From NCBI GenBank assembly GCA_963204745.1, contig CAUJHF010000020.1, forward strand, positions 124,001 through 188,000: 64,000 nucleotides of DNA, in the 5' to 3' direction. This stretch comes from Pseudomonadota bacterium. GTDB lineage: Bacteria > Pseudomonadota > Gammaproteobacteria > Steroidobacterales > GCA-2729495. The position numbers and the translations under genes were made by a program. The notes beneath the pieces are model-generated. The model was not told the origin of the DNA. It made no database searches and was given only the letters and a program-made list of their open reading frames with translations. Numbering within the stretch: the stretch's first letter is position 1; the number at the start of each line of letters is the position of its first letter. Positions 26,230 to 36,000 of the stretch are shown here, piece by piece.

Positions 26230-29028
26230 TCAGCTGGCGGTCGAAACCGCTGCTTCCACATGCCGTTCAAAGTCACAAGTGAAGTCGTGAAAGGTTGAAT
26301 TCGGTTCAAAGTTCAGTGCCCGGTAAGTGATATGTCCGTAGCCACTGACCAGTGCCGTCGGCTTTATCAGTGCGGAACTGCTCACGACTGCGCCGAAATT
26401 CTGCCGACCATTGCGGAACATCATCGGGTCCCAGCCGTGATACATGAAGATGCTCCCGGGCTGCATGCTTGGCGTCACATGTGCCATGGCGATAAATGAG
26501 CCCAGCGAGTTGAAGACCCGGATCAGCTCGCCATCGCTGACCTTGCGCGACTGCGCATCGTCCGGGCTCACGTAAACATCCGGTTCGCCGCGACGCAGGC
26601 TTAGCAGCAGGGAATCATCGGTCCACATGCTGTGTATGCCGTGTCGCAAGTGACCCATCAGCATCTGCAGCGGATAGCCATCCAGCCGCATTGGATCCTT
26701 GTGCCGCGGCAACTGCTCGTCCTCGGCGATAAACCAGTCATGGTCGATGTAGAACTGCTGCCGGCCAGTCAGCGTCGGGTATGGTTCGCGCTTTTCAACC
26801 GCACGCAACAGTACAGAACCATAGGGTGCATTTTCATCGTAAACGACGCGTGCCGTACCCTCATTGCGCATCAGGCCATGGCTGCGCATTTCATCGAAGG
26901 TCACCTTGGGCACCCCGGGATCCTTGTCGATGAGGAACTGAATCAGGTCACGTGTATCGCTGATCTGGCCATTGAGGGTGAACAGCGCGTGATACCGGGT
27001 GAAATCCCGCGCTATGGGCTGCCCGAAAAAACTGTCCTGGATCGGCGTAATGCCGCGCACCACCGCCCGCTCCGAGATGGCCTTGCTCAACCGGTTGAGT
27101 GCATGCCAGTCGTCCATCGATTCGCCCAGGGGCGCCACTGCCGCATCCATCACCTGCACGTATGGCGTGCGGGCCTCCAGCAGGTAATCCTGCCGTTCGT
27201 AGTGATGAGCGATCGGCAGCACGTAGTCTGAGTACATGGCGGTGATACCCATGTCGGGCGTCAGCGTCACGATGGTTTCCAGGCTCTCGAATGCGGTCTT
27301 GCGCCAGCGGCCAGCGCCGGAGCGCCAACTCGCCGTATTGCTGCCGGCAAAGATACCCATCTTCCACGGCGTAGCCGCATAGTCCGGCCAGGCGCCGGAG
27401 CGTATGGATTCCTGGAAATAGTGGTCGACCTTGTCGGCCACGGCCTTGCCGTAGATCCGCTCGTTGAGATCCCTGCCGTCTGCATGGACATAGTCCCAGC
27501 GGGCCAGTGTTGCGATGTTCAGGGTAGGCGGCAGGCCTGCGAGCATAAATGCGATCTGGCTCGCGGTGCTGCCGAGATTTTCCAGCTGAAAGCCACCGCC
27601 GGCCTTGCCTAGGTTGCCCGTCAGCGACAGCAACAGCATGAACGCCCGCTGCAGGAGATCACCCTGCAGCCATTTGCACATGCGGTAGCCGGTAAAGATC
27701 ATCGCCGGCCGGGTCTTCCCAAAGATCCGCGCGACCTCACGGATATTGTCGGCATGCACACCGCAGATCTTTGCGGCCTGCTCGGGCGTATAGCCGGAGG
27801 CGCGCTGCTTCACCAGTTCAAAGACAGTGGTAACGCGAACGGCGCCCTGCCGGGTTTTTACCGTCCAGCTGCCTTCCAGAGCGGGTTCAAGATCGCCAAG
27901 CGCAAGACTGCCTGCCGGGATGACCGGTACGGGTGAACCGGGCGGTGGCGGCGGATTGCCGGTCGCCGGTGCAGCGACAGCCTTCCCGGTCCGTTCGTCC
28001 CAGACATAAAACAGATTGTCGCGAGCAGTTACTCCATCGATGAAATCGCTCTCACGGAGAAAACGCCCGTTATCGCTGCGCACGAGAAACGGCAGATCTG
28101 TCTGCTCACGGATATAGCTGTGATCGATCAGGTCTTCGGCGAGCAGAACCTGGACCATGGCCATGGCCAGCGCGATGTCCGTTCCCGGCCTCGGATTGAG
28201 CCACTTGTTCGCATGCATCGCACTCGGCGTAAATTCAGGCGAAATCGCGATTACTTCCGTGCCGTTATACCTCGCCTCCCAGAAGAAGTGCGCGTCGGGA
28301 ATACGGGTCACCGCCGGATTGCAGAACCAGACCAGACAGCATCTGGATTTGAAGACGGCCGCCATCGTATCGCCCAGCAGCGGTTCTCCGACCGTCATCT
28401 GCACACCGGTCGGCAGGTCGCCTACCCCGGCAAAAGCTTCGGGCAACTCGATGCCGCTGATGGTCGCAAAACGGCCCAGCGCTGCGAATGAAGCCCGTTT
28501 GAGCACCATCTGCGTACCCAGATCGAAACTGATGGAGCGCGGCCCTGAGGCTATCGAGTGATCGATAAAGCGATCGGCAATATCGCTCATCGCCTGGTCC
28601 CAGCTGACCCGTTGCCACTTGCCCTCGCCACGCTCGCCGACCCGCTTCATCGGATACAGCACCCGCTGCTTGCCGTACATGTATTTGGCGTGGCGCAGAC
28701 CCTTTTGACAGCCTCTGGGCCCGTAGTCCGGGGCATCCTCCGACCGGCCGTATTCGCCCTGCTGCTCTTCGCGCCAGACGATGCCGTTCTTCACGTAGAT
28801 ATTGAATGCACAGGTGCCAGTGCAGTTCGTCCCGTGTGTGCCGTGGGTTACGCGGTCCCAGCTCCACTTCGTGCGCTGCAAGTCTTCCCATGCACCATAT
28901 GGCAGCGTCGCCTGCCCCTGTGCGGCAGCGGGCGCATAACGCAGGCTGAGTGCGAGGCCTAGCGCTCCCGATCCGGCCAGGAATCCCCGCCGTGTCGTCA
29001 TTGCTGATGTGTGCTGTGTAACAGTCAT
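26230..29028 (-). CDS. Tat-exported type II DMSO-reductase-family molybdoenzyme, catalytic subunit
   Basis: The start is taken at ATG 29028, preceded by GGTGGAG; GTG 29040 is possible. The 932-residue protein has a Tat signal (TTRRGFLAGSGALGLALSL) and is expected in the periplasm. The FS0 cluster motif is HGTNCTGTC, then GPRGCQKG: His-x3-Cys-x3-Cys...Cys. His as the first ligand marks type II enzymes such as NarG, selenate reductase, ethylbenzene dehydrogenase and steroid C25 dehydrogenase. The 'GIVWREEQ...GPRGCQKG...KRVGERGEGKW' run looks closest to the hydrocarbon/steroid hydroxylating group (my recollection of the family, not a search). No four-cluster beta subunit, haem gamma subunit or TorD-type chaperone is adjacent. 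It is last in a four-gene run with CoA-ligase and amidohydrolase genes. Confidence 0.85.
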   Translation of the reverse strand: MTVTQHTSAMTTRRGFLAGSGALGLALSLRYAPAAAQGQATLPYGAWEDLQRTKWSWDRVTHGTHGTNCTGTCAFNIYVKNGIVWREEQQGEYGRSEDAPDYGPRGCQKGLRHAKYMYGKQRVLYPMKRVGERGEGKWQRVSWDQAMSDIADRFIDHSIASGPRSISFDLGTQMVLKRASFAALGRFATISGIELPEAFAGVGDLPTGVQMTVGEPLLGDTMAAVFKSRCCLVWFCNPAVTRIPDAHFFWEARYNGTEVIAISPEFTPSAMHANKWLNPRPGTDIALAMAMVQVLLAEDLIDHSYIREQTDLPFLVRSDNGRFLRESDFIDGVTARDNLFYVWDERTGKAVAAPATGNPPPPPGSPVPVIPAGSLALGDLEPALEGSWTVKTRQGAVRVTTVFELVKQRASGYTPEQAAKICGVHADNIREVARIFGKTRPAMIFTGYRMCKWLQGDLLQRAFMLLLSLTGNLGKAGGGFQLENLGSTASQIAFMLAGLPPTLNIATLARWDYVHADGRDLNERIYGKAVADKVDHYFQESIRSGAWPDYAATPWKMGIFAGSNTASWRSGAGRWRKTAFESLETIVTLTPDMGITAMYSDYVLPIAHHYERQDYLLEARTPYVQVMDAAVAPLGESMDDWHALNRLSKAISERAVVRGITPIQDSFFGQPIARDFTRYHALFTLNGQISDTRDLIQFLIDKDPGVPKVTFDEMRSHGLMRNEGTARVVYDENAPYGSVLLRAVEKREPYPTLTGRQQFYIDHDWFIAEDEQLPRHKDPMRLDGYPLQMLMGHLRHGIHSMWTDDSLLLSLRRGEPDVYVSPDDAQSRKVSDGELIRVFNSLGSFIAMAHVTPSMQPGSIFMYHGWDPMMFRNGRQNFGAVVSSSALIKPTALVSGYGHITYRALNFEPNSTFHDFTCDFERHVEAAVSTAS

Positions 29029-29053
29029 TGCAGGCTCCACCTGTGTCCCGGGC

Positions 29054-29719
29054 TCAGCGCCCGTGCTCGCCGGGCATCACGAGGCGCATACCGCCGGCGC
29101 GGGCCAGTGCAATCTCCACCAGTGGCATGCGATCGTTACCGAAATAGAGATCGGTACCCACCAGCATGGTGGGCGTACCAAAGCCGCCATGCTGAAGCAG
29201 GCGCGCTGCGTTCTCGCGAAGCTCGCCCAGTGTGTCCGGTGCGCCAAGCGCGGCGGCGAACCTCTCAGCATCCAGACCGGCACTTTCTGCCACCGCAGTG
29301 ACTTCGCCCGGCTGGCTGATATCACGCTGATCTGCAAACCGGGCCCGATATATGCCATCCAGATAGGCAACCACGCACCCTGCTCTCAGCGCCACAATCG
29401 CTCCCCGCTGCGCCCAGCCGGTTTCCACACACCCGGCATCCGGCTCATGCAGAGCGACACCACAAAATCGCGCCCAGTCCTGCAAATCCTTGCTCCGATA
29501 GCGCTGCCTCGCTGCAGACAGATCATCCTGCGCCTGGCCCGGATGCGTCGCGCCGCGACTGCTGATCTCCGCGAGCCGCACCGGCCGGTAGACGATTCGC
29601 GCTCCGGTGCGGATCGCCGCTTCCTGCAACCGTCCGAAAGCCAGATAACTCCAGGGGCAACTACAGTCGAAAAAGAATTCCACTGTGGCCTGGGCGGAAT
29701 TACCGGCAGACACTGGCAT
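29054..29719 (-). CDS. DsbA-family 2-hydroxychromene-2-carboxylate isomerase-like protein
   Basis: A 221-residue thioredoxin-fold/kappa-GST protein. The N-terminal strand-loop VEFFFDCSCPWSYLAF corresponds to the 'D..SP.SYLA' region of HCCA isomerases, and the C-terminal FGTPTMLVGTDLYFGNDRMPLVEI is the family's most conserved block. HCCA isomerase uses glutathione to isomerise a ring-cleavage product in naphthalene and related pathways, but many homologues have other, undefined roles. The CSCPW sequence is unusual and could be redox active. Its ATG directly follows the stop of the acyl-CoA synthetase gene (TGAATG). Confidence 0.85.
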   Translation of the reverse strand: MPVSAGNSAQATVEFFFDCSCPWSYLAFGRLQEAAIRTGARIVYRPVRLAEISSRGATHPGQAQDDLSAARQRYRSKDLQDWARFCGVALHEPDAGCVETGWAQRGAIVALRAGCVVAYLDGIYRARFADQRDISQPGEVTAVAESAGLDAERFAAALGAPDTLGELRENAARLLQHGGFGTPTMLVGTDLYFGNDRMPLVEIALARAGGMRLVMPGEHGR

Positions 29720-31255
29720 TCAGCCCCGGGCGCGCAACGCAGTCTTCAGGACCTTGCCGCTTGCGTTACGTGGAATCTGCTCGATAAATTCAACATACTT
29801 TGGCTGTTTCATGCGGGATATCTTTCCTTCCAGAAACGCAGTCAGAGCGGCCTCATCGAGTCCGGAGCCGGAACGCCTGACCACAAAGGCCTTCAGGACT
29901 TCACCCCAGCGTTCATCCGGAACACCAATCAGTGCGACATCAGAAACCTCCGGATTCCGGAAGATAACCTCCTCTACTTCGCGCGGATAGATGTTGATAC
30001 CGCCTGAGATCACCATGTCCTTGATCCGGTCAACGATATACAGATGGCCTTCGGCATCGCGCCGCGCGAGATCGCCGACTGTTACCCAGCCATCACGATA
30101 TGTCCCGGCTGTTTCCTCCGGACGACCCCAATAGCCATTGAAAAGGTAGGGACTGCGGGAGTGGAGCTCGCCGACCTCATCAGCTGCGCAGACGCTGCCA
30201 TCCGGTCGCCGGATTTCAATCAGCGTGCATGGAAATGGCTGACCGACACACTGCTGTTTTCGCAACTGATCCGCTGGCCTCAGGTTGGAAACAATACCGG
30301 CCTCAGTCGATCCGTAGGTGTCGTGCAGCAGACCCGGACCGAGCTGCGCGACCAGTTGTTCTTTCATGGCCTGCGGCATTGCCGCTGCATTGGAAATGAC
30401 CGCACGCAAGCTGCCCTTGCTGCTCGCCGTCTGCAACCCGGAGCCGGCTTCCAGCAGTGCATGGAAATGCGTCGGCACCCCAAAGAATCCAGTGATTGAT
30501 TCTCCGGCCAGACAGTTCAGAACCTCCTCCGGTTCAAACTTGTCCATGATCTCGGCATAGCCACCGAAGAATATCGGTGCCAGGGAAAACACCATGCCAG
30601 CGCCGTGGCACATGGGCGCAATTGCCAGAAAGCGGTCATCCGGCCCGTAACAGCCATACTCGACCGCCATGGCAAACAGGGTAAGTATCCGTGAGCGGTG
30701 CGGTACAAGCACCCCCTTGGGTTTGCCGGTAGTGCCTGATGTATAGGGAATTGTAAAAACATCCCATTCACTGACTGTCGGCAGGCCGGTCGCCGGACCT
30801 GCTTTGGCAAGCCATGCCTCGAAAGCCGGACCGATCTCGATGATGACGGGCGCGGACGCCAGTTTCGCGTCGCGCAGCAAGGCAACCACTTCGCGATCAG
30901 CAAACACAACCGCGGCCCCGGCATCCTCACAGATACTGACCATTTCGCCGACAGACAGGCGCGGATTGACCGTCGCCAGTGCAATACCCGCCTGCGAAGC
31001 ACCGATGACGATCTCCATGTATTCGATGGAGTTCCTGGCGATGATCGCACCGTGCATGCCGGGCTGCAGTCCGAGGCCACTACCCAGCGCAGCGCTGACC
31101 TTGTCAATGCGCGACATGAGCTCTGCATAACTTCGCGTGCGATCGCGATGCCGATAGGCAATCTTGCCCGGGCTGCGATGCATCGCCGCACGCACACCCG
31201 CTGCCAGCGACAGATGCTGAAAGGAAAACGGCAGGCTGGCGCTCGGTGAAGACAT
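29720..31255 (-). CDS. AMP-dependent acyl-CoA synthetase/ligase
   Basis: The start is ATG 31255 (MSSPSASLPF), seven bases after the amidohydrolase stop; the ORF extends upstream into that gene. The 511-residue ANL-superfamily enzyme has the P-loop YTSGTTGKPKGVLV and the adenylate motif YGSTEAGIV. It also has the hinge region WVTVGDLARRDAEGHLYIVDR, then KDMVISGGINIYPREVEEVI, and the catalytic Lys in NASGKVLKTALR. It should activate a carboxylic acid to its CoA thioester through an acyl-adenylate. The fused context with HCCA-isomerase-like and amidohydrolase genes points to catabolism of an aromatic or terpenoid acid rather than routine fatty-acid activation. Confidence 0.92.
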   Translation of the reverse strand: MSSPSASLPFSFQHLSLAAGVRAAMHRSPGKIAYRHRDRTRSYAELMSRIDKVSAALGSGLGLQPGMHGAIIARNSIEYMEIVIGASQAGIALATVNPRLSVGEMVSICEDAGAAVVFADREVVALLRDAKLASAPVIIEIGPAFEAWLAKAGPATGLPTVSEWDVFTIPYTSGTTGKPKGVLVPHRSRILTLFAMAVEYGCYGPDDRFLAIAPMCHGAGMVFSLAPIFFGGYAEIMDKFEPEEVLNCLAGESITGFFGVPTHFHALLEAGSGLQTASSKGSLRAVISNAAAMPQAMKEQLVAQLGPGLLHDTYGSTEAGIVSNLRPADQLRKQQCVGQPFPCTLIEIRRPDGSVCAADEVGELHSRSPYLFNGYWGRPEETAGTYRDGWVTVGDLARRDAEGHLYIVDRIKDMVISGGINIYPREVEEVIFRNPEVSDVALIGVPDERWGEVLKAFVVRRSGSGLDEAALTAFLEGKISRMKQPKYVEFIEQIPRNASGKVLKTALRARG

Positions 31256-31262
31256 TGTCAGA

Positions 31263-32135
31263 TCAGACCGGACCACCGGGCAACCTGAATACACGCAATG
31301 CATTGTCACGCATCAACAAGCGTCTGGATTCCTCAAGCAAGTTCAGTTCATCGACCTCGCGTACCGCACGCTCCGGGTCAATCACCGGCCAGTCTGTGCC
31401 AAACATGACCTTGTGGCGTCCGTAGGTATTCGCGTAATGCACGAAAGCGGGCGGCCAGTACTTCGGCGCATAGGCATCGCCAGCGGTATAGACGTTCTCA
31501 TGCTTCCAGCACATGGAAATCATCTCATCGGTCCAAGGAATGCCGATATGAATTCCGATCAGGCGCAGTTCCGGAAAATCGATGGCGACCTGATCCAGAC
31601 AGATGGGCCTGCCAACTGAAGGCAGACGGCGTTCGCGTGAATAGACGAGATTATGGCCGACCTGCATCATGATCGGGATGTCGAGTTCACAGCACTTCGC
31701 GTAGTACGGATAGTACTTCGCATGATCAGGCGCCAGTCCACACCAATGCGGATATAGATGTGCACCGACAAAGCCGTATTCGCGCACGCCCTGCTCAAGA
31801 TCCCTGAGCCCTTGCATGCCGCGAAAGGGATCGATACCCGCAAGTCCGGAGAAGCGCTGGGGATACTCCTGGCAGACCTCATGGACCCGTTCATAGGGCA
31901 GTTCAAACCCACCCTTCACATTGATGTCGCCCGCCCGCACTGCGATCAGCAGCGAGCGCTCGATACCAGCCCGGTCCATGCGCTGCAGGTAATTCCCGAT
32001 GCTGACCCCGCCGCGAATTTCCTCGGGCATACGCACCTGGGCCTTGAATGCATCATCAAGACCGGTATGCCCGTCCGCAACCTCACGCGGCGTAAAGAGA
32101 TTGCAGACGATATCTATTGCACCCGGCACTGGCAT
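31263..32135 (-). CDS. Amidohydrolase-2-family protein (cytoplasmic)
   Basis: A 290-residue TIM-barrel amidohydrolase with no signal peptide, beginning MPVPGAIDIVCNLFTP. The residue usually forming the N-terminal His-x-His site is not obvious: IDIVCNLF replaces the typical 'ID.H.H'. Later features are present: GAHLYPHWCGLAP, MQVGHNLVYSRER, LIGIHIGIPW and FGTDWPVIDPERA (conserved Asp). This pattern is common in uncharacterised amidohydrolases next to aromatic-degradation genes; relatives include ACMS decarboxylase-type and ring-fission hydrolases. It appears to be the first gene of the minus-strand operon running through the CoA ligase, the HCCA-isomerase-like gene and the molybdoenzyme. Confidence 0.82.
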   Translation of the reverse strand: MPVPGAIDIVCNLFTPREVADGHTGLDDAFKAQVRMPEEIRGGVSIGNYLQRMDRAGIERSLLIAVRAGDINVKGGFELPYERVHEVCQEYPQRFSGLAGIDPFRGMQGLRDLEQGVREYGFVGAHLYPHWCGLAPDHAKYYPYYAKCCELDIPIMMQVGHNLVYSRERRLPSVGRPICLDQVAIDFPELRLIGIHIGIPWTDEMISMCWKHENVYTAGDAYAPKYWPPAFVHYANTYGRHKVMFGTDWPVIDPERAVREVDELNLLEESRRLLMRDNALRVFRLPGGPV

Positions 32136-32322
32136 GCTGAAGCTCTCCGGTCAGCCGTAAAAACCCTGATCGGCAGGGTAACAAGGAACTGATGACCTCA
32201 GTAGCCGCGCGGGGTACCGGCGACCGGCAAAGGGCCACCATGCGGTCAATGCGGACACACCCGGAGCGACGTCAATGCAGGCTGTGGGGTAGAGTCCCCC
32301 GCAGGACAGCAGGGGTTGAAGA

Positions 32323-32997
32323 ATGTCGAGCTATCTCGTCTGGAAGTATGCGCACATCCTGATGTTTGTCTTCTGGGTAGGGACGGACATGGGCGTCTTT
32401 CTCGCTGCGCGCCGCTGCACCGACCCGAAGCTCTCCTTCGCAAGCCGCGTTACGCTGTTGCATATGGCCTTGCGTATCGAGTTGCTGCCGCGAACGATGT
32501 GGAAAGCCGCCCTGCCCTTCGGTGTGATGCTCTCGCGGGATATGGGTCTGCTACCGATATCGGCAGGTGCCCTGACTGCCGTCTGGATATTCAGCTTCGG
32601 CTGGTGGGCGATCAGCATGACCGGCGCATGGTTCTACGACAAACCGCTTGGCCATCGCCTGGGGCGCCTCACGAACCTGCTGACGCTGCTCACGGGCATC
32701 TGCCTGATTCTGCTGGCGCTGTCCTCCTGGGCCGGCTACGGACCCATCGTTTCCGATGCAGGCTGGCTGCAGCTCAAGGTCGGGCTTTATGGCCTCATCA
32801 ATCTGTTCGTCATATGGATGCTCGTGGCATTCGACCCGTTGGGTGCGGCTTTCGGTCAGCTTGCGGTCGAGGGCTCAAAACCGGAGATAGAGGCCATCAT
32901 CAGCCGGACCATGAACCGCTCTACCGTGATTATCTGGGCGACCTATCTGCTCATCGTACTGACCGGGTTCATCGGCACAACGAAACTCGCTGCTTAA
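32323..32997 (+). CDS. Polytopic inner-membrane protein of unknown function
   Basis: A 224-residue protein with five or six hydrophobic segments, including LVWKYAHILMFVFWVGTDMGVFLAA at the N-terminus, ALTAVWIFSFGWWAISMTGAWF, LLTLLTGICLILLALSSW, LKVGLYGLINLFVIWMLVAF and TVIIWATYLLIVLTGFIG. Membrane-embedded His residues (AHILM, LLHMALR) give it a look similar to CopD/DUF2269-type membrane proteins that may bind haem or copper. I do not recognise the family with confidence. It stands alone on the plus strand between the catabolic operon and the TonB receptor, so it could be an electron-transfer membrane anchor for the region (speculative). Confidence 0.7.
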   Translation: MSSYLVWKYAHILMFVFWVGTDMGVFLAARRCTDPKLSFASRVTLLHMALRIELLPRTMWKAALPFGVMLSRDMGLLPISAGALTAVWIFSFGWWAISMTGAWFYDKPLGHRLGRLTNLLTLLTGICLILLALSSWAGYGPIVSDAGWLQLKVGLYGLINLFVIWMLVAFDPLGAAFGQLAVEGSKPEIEAIISRTMNRSTVIIWATYLLIVLTGFIGTTKLAA

Positions 32998-33032
32998 AAA
33001 AACGCCCCGGATGCAATCAGGCATCCGGGGCG
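32996..33032 (-). terminator. Rho-independent terminator of the TonB receptor gene
   Basis: A 12-bp stem, CGCCCCGGATGC / GCATCCGGGGCG, with a 6-nt loop is flanked on its left by AAAAAAA, which is a U tract when read on the minus strand. It follows the TonB-dependent receptor stop by about 35 bp. Confidence 0.92.
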
Positions 33033-33066
33033 CATCGGGCGAAAGGTTCGTTCCCGGAGTCGGCCC

Positions 33067-36000
33067 CTAGCGGCCACCCCCGAAACGATAGCCGGCCCGG
33101 ATTCCGAAGACGCGCGGATCAGGCATGCTGGCGAAATAGTGTGTGGTGCCGAGGCCGGCCGTAAAACCGAGGTCGGTAACCTGGTCGCCGAAGTCCGGAC
33201 CGCTGCCACCCGTCTTGAAGGTGTCATCGTCCAGCAGGTTGTCCACGTAGGCAATGACCTCCCATTTATCGGAGACCAGGCCAAGACGAACATCCATGAG
33301 GGCATAGGAATCGAGCTCGACCAGGTTCTCCGGCTCCGCCCAACGCTTGTCCTGCCAGCTGCCACTCAGCTCGAAGAGATACTCGTAGGGCGTATCGAGA
33401 AATGGCCGCTGAATCCGCATCGAGGCCGCGTAGGCTTGCTTTGGCGTGCGCTCAAGTTCATTACCGGCGTAGTCCAGCCGGCAGAATGGCGTGGGCTGGG
33501 GATCATTGGCATCGATACCGTCGTTTGCATAACTCCCGTTCTGCAATTTGTTTGTATCCTCGATCGTGATATCGGCCGGGTCCTCCGCTTGCTGCTCCAC
33601 TCCATCGCGCCCGGTGTACTTGTAGATCAGTGGGCAGGAGCCATAGGCAGCAGCCTTGACCAGGTTCCGGGTATCGTCCGTCCAGTTCGTGTACGAGGTA
33701 TCCAGAAGTGTGCCGCTCAGACTGAACAGCAAGCCCTCCATGAACTCCGGCTGCCAGATCGCCTCAAACTCCAGGCCCCAGACTTCTGCGCCGGACGCAT
33801 TGACCACCCGCGGTTGGGCGATACCGGCATCATCCAGCACCTGGATGCTCACTTGCTTGGACGCATAGTCCTGATAAAAGAGCGAGGTATTCAGCTGCCA
33901 GTATCCAGCCGCCTGGAACTGGGTCTTCAGCCCCAGTTCGTAGGCTTTCAGCTTCTCCGGGTCGAACCGCTCGTTCTCGATGGTCGGCGGTGCCGTGCCA
34001 CCGCCACCGATCAGGGCATTGATGCCACCCGGTTTCTGTGCAAAGGCGTAGGAGAAGAACAGCTTGGTACCGTCGACCGGGCTCCAGTCGAGGGTCAGCT
34101 TCGGGGTGTTGTATCGCGAAGTCGTCGATCCCTCGATATAGCGCCAGGTCAGCTCAACCGGCAGCGTGACCGGCGGCGTCAGAATTTCATTGTTGACGTA
34201 TCCGAACATGACCCGTTCGTTGTCGCACAGCGTGCGGGTCTGATCCAGCCATGCCAGCGCCCGGTTTGCAGCGCCCGGATTCAGCGAATTCACCGAACCC
34301 GGTATGAACGCAAGCTCGGTGCAACTGGAGCCACCAGGCTTGGTCATGCTGGATTCTTCATTGACAAACCGGTCCTCAATACTGAGGTTCAGCTCGTCGG
34401 TGAGTGCCCAGTCGACCCGCGCATAGAAAGACCAGTGGCGGGTGGTTGCATCCCAGGTTGACGCGGTTTGGCCAGGCGACGCATTCGGGTACTGGACCGA
34501 ATCATAGACACCGAGCTGACGATACAAATCCTGGTACGAAGTCAGGCTCGCGGGGTAAGCGGTGCTGCCATCGCAAAGCCCGGCTACCTGGGTCATGCTC
34601 CCGGTAGCAGGGTCCGAAACGGGATTACCCAGGGAATCGAGAACCGGGTTTCCGGCACCATCAAGCAGCGGCGATGTGGTGGCCTGGTCCCGCGAGAAGG
34701 GCGCGCAGCCAATGATCCAGTTACGATCCCAAAGCAACCGGTGATCCTGCCAGTACAGCGCGCCACCGGTCAGCTTCCAGGGACCGTCCCACTGGGTCTC
34801 GAAACGGAATTCCTGGCTGAACTGCGTGGTCTTGGTGTCCTGATCCGAGCCCTGTGCACCCAGCAGGGTATCGCGGCGGCCCCCCAGTACATTCCCGTTG
34901 GCATCAAAGGTATAGGGGACCTGTCCGTTGCCGTTGAAATCGAGCCCTGAGCTGGCCTGATAGTCCTGGTCATAGCGGTCGCTGGAATTGAAATTCGTCC
35001 ATCCCGTATAGGACGAGAGCAGCCCATAACCCAGATCAATACTGGCCAGCAGGCTGGCGCGGAACGTTTCGGTATGCGTACCAGGAAATTCGCCGCCCGT
35101 GGCGGGATCTTCGCTGAGAGACACTACGTGACCATCGGCGCTGCCCAGATTAAGGGGCAGGCAGAAGCCCGGTGCGCCTGAAATATCAGTGAGCGGATCG
35201 AAATTACCGCCCGGAGAGTTCTTCGGGCAGTAGGTGCCGAAGTTGTAGAGGTTGGTTCCGCCGCTGGATGACTTTTGCAGTGTCGGGTCGCCATAGACAT
35301 CACCGGTGATGATCGGCCTGACGATTTCCAGTGCGCGCGGATCGTTGAGGTAGACGGGGGTATCACCCTGCAGCTTCACCACGGCACGCGGATCGTAATT
35401 CTCTTCACTGTACTCCATGCGTCCCTTGAGCTTGACAGCATCCGCCGGTTTCCATACCGCAGTCAGCGCACCGCCATATCCGTGCGAACCACCGACATCG
35501 GCTCCCGACTGGCTGTTTGTATAAAAGCCCTCTTCATTAAACTGGACACCCGATATTCCAAGACTGATGGTGTCAGTAAGCGGACCGCTCAAACCACCGT
35601 CAATGGTCCGACGACCATAGTCTCCGATATCCAGGTTGACCCGTCCTTCAAGCTCGTCACCAGGCTCTTTGGTGATATATGACAGCGCGCCCGCAAACGC
35701 AGACCGGCCAAACAGCGCACTCTGGGGGCCCTTGACCACCTCGATCCGCTCGACATCGCTGAGCAGGCGCCGATTGGCCAGCAGACCGGAACCAGCGGAA
35801 ATGAGGTTCTCGGTGGTGACGTCGATGCCGTCGATAAGGAATGCGACGTTTGAACGGCCACGGGTATTCGACAGGCCGCGAACCGTGATGCGGTTGTCGG
35901 CCGGTCCGTAAGACTGGTCGAACTGCACGCTCGGCTGGTTCTGGACCACATCGTTCAGACTGCTGATTCCCTGACGCTGTATCTGCTCCGCAGAGATGGC

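Noticed and set aside
33139-34461. 440-residue plus-strand ORF
   Set aside because: Antisense to the TonB receptor; no signal, domain or ribosome-binding site.
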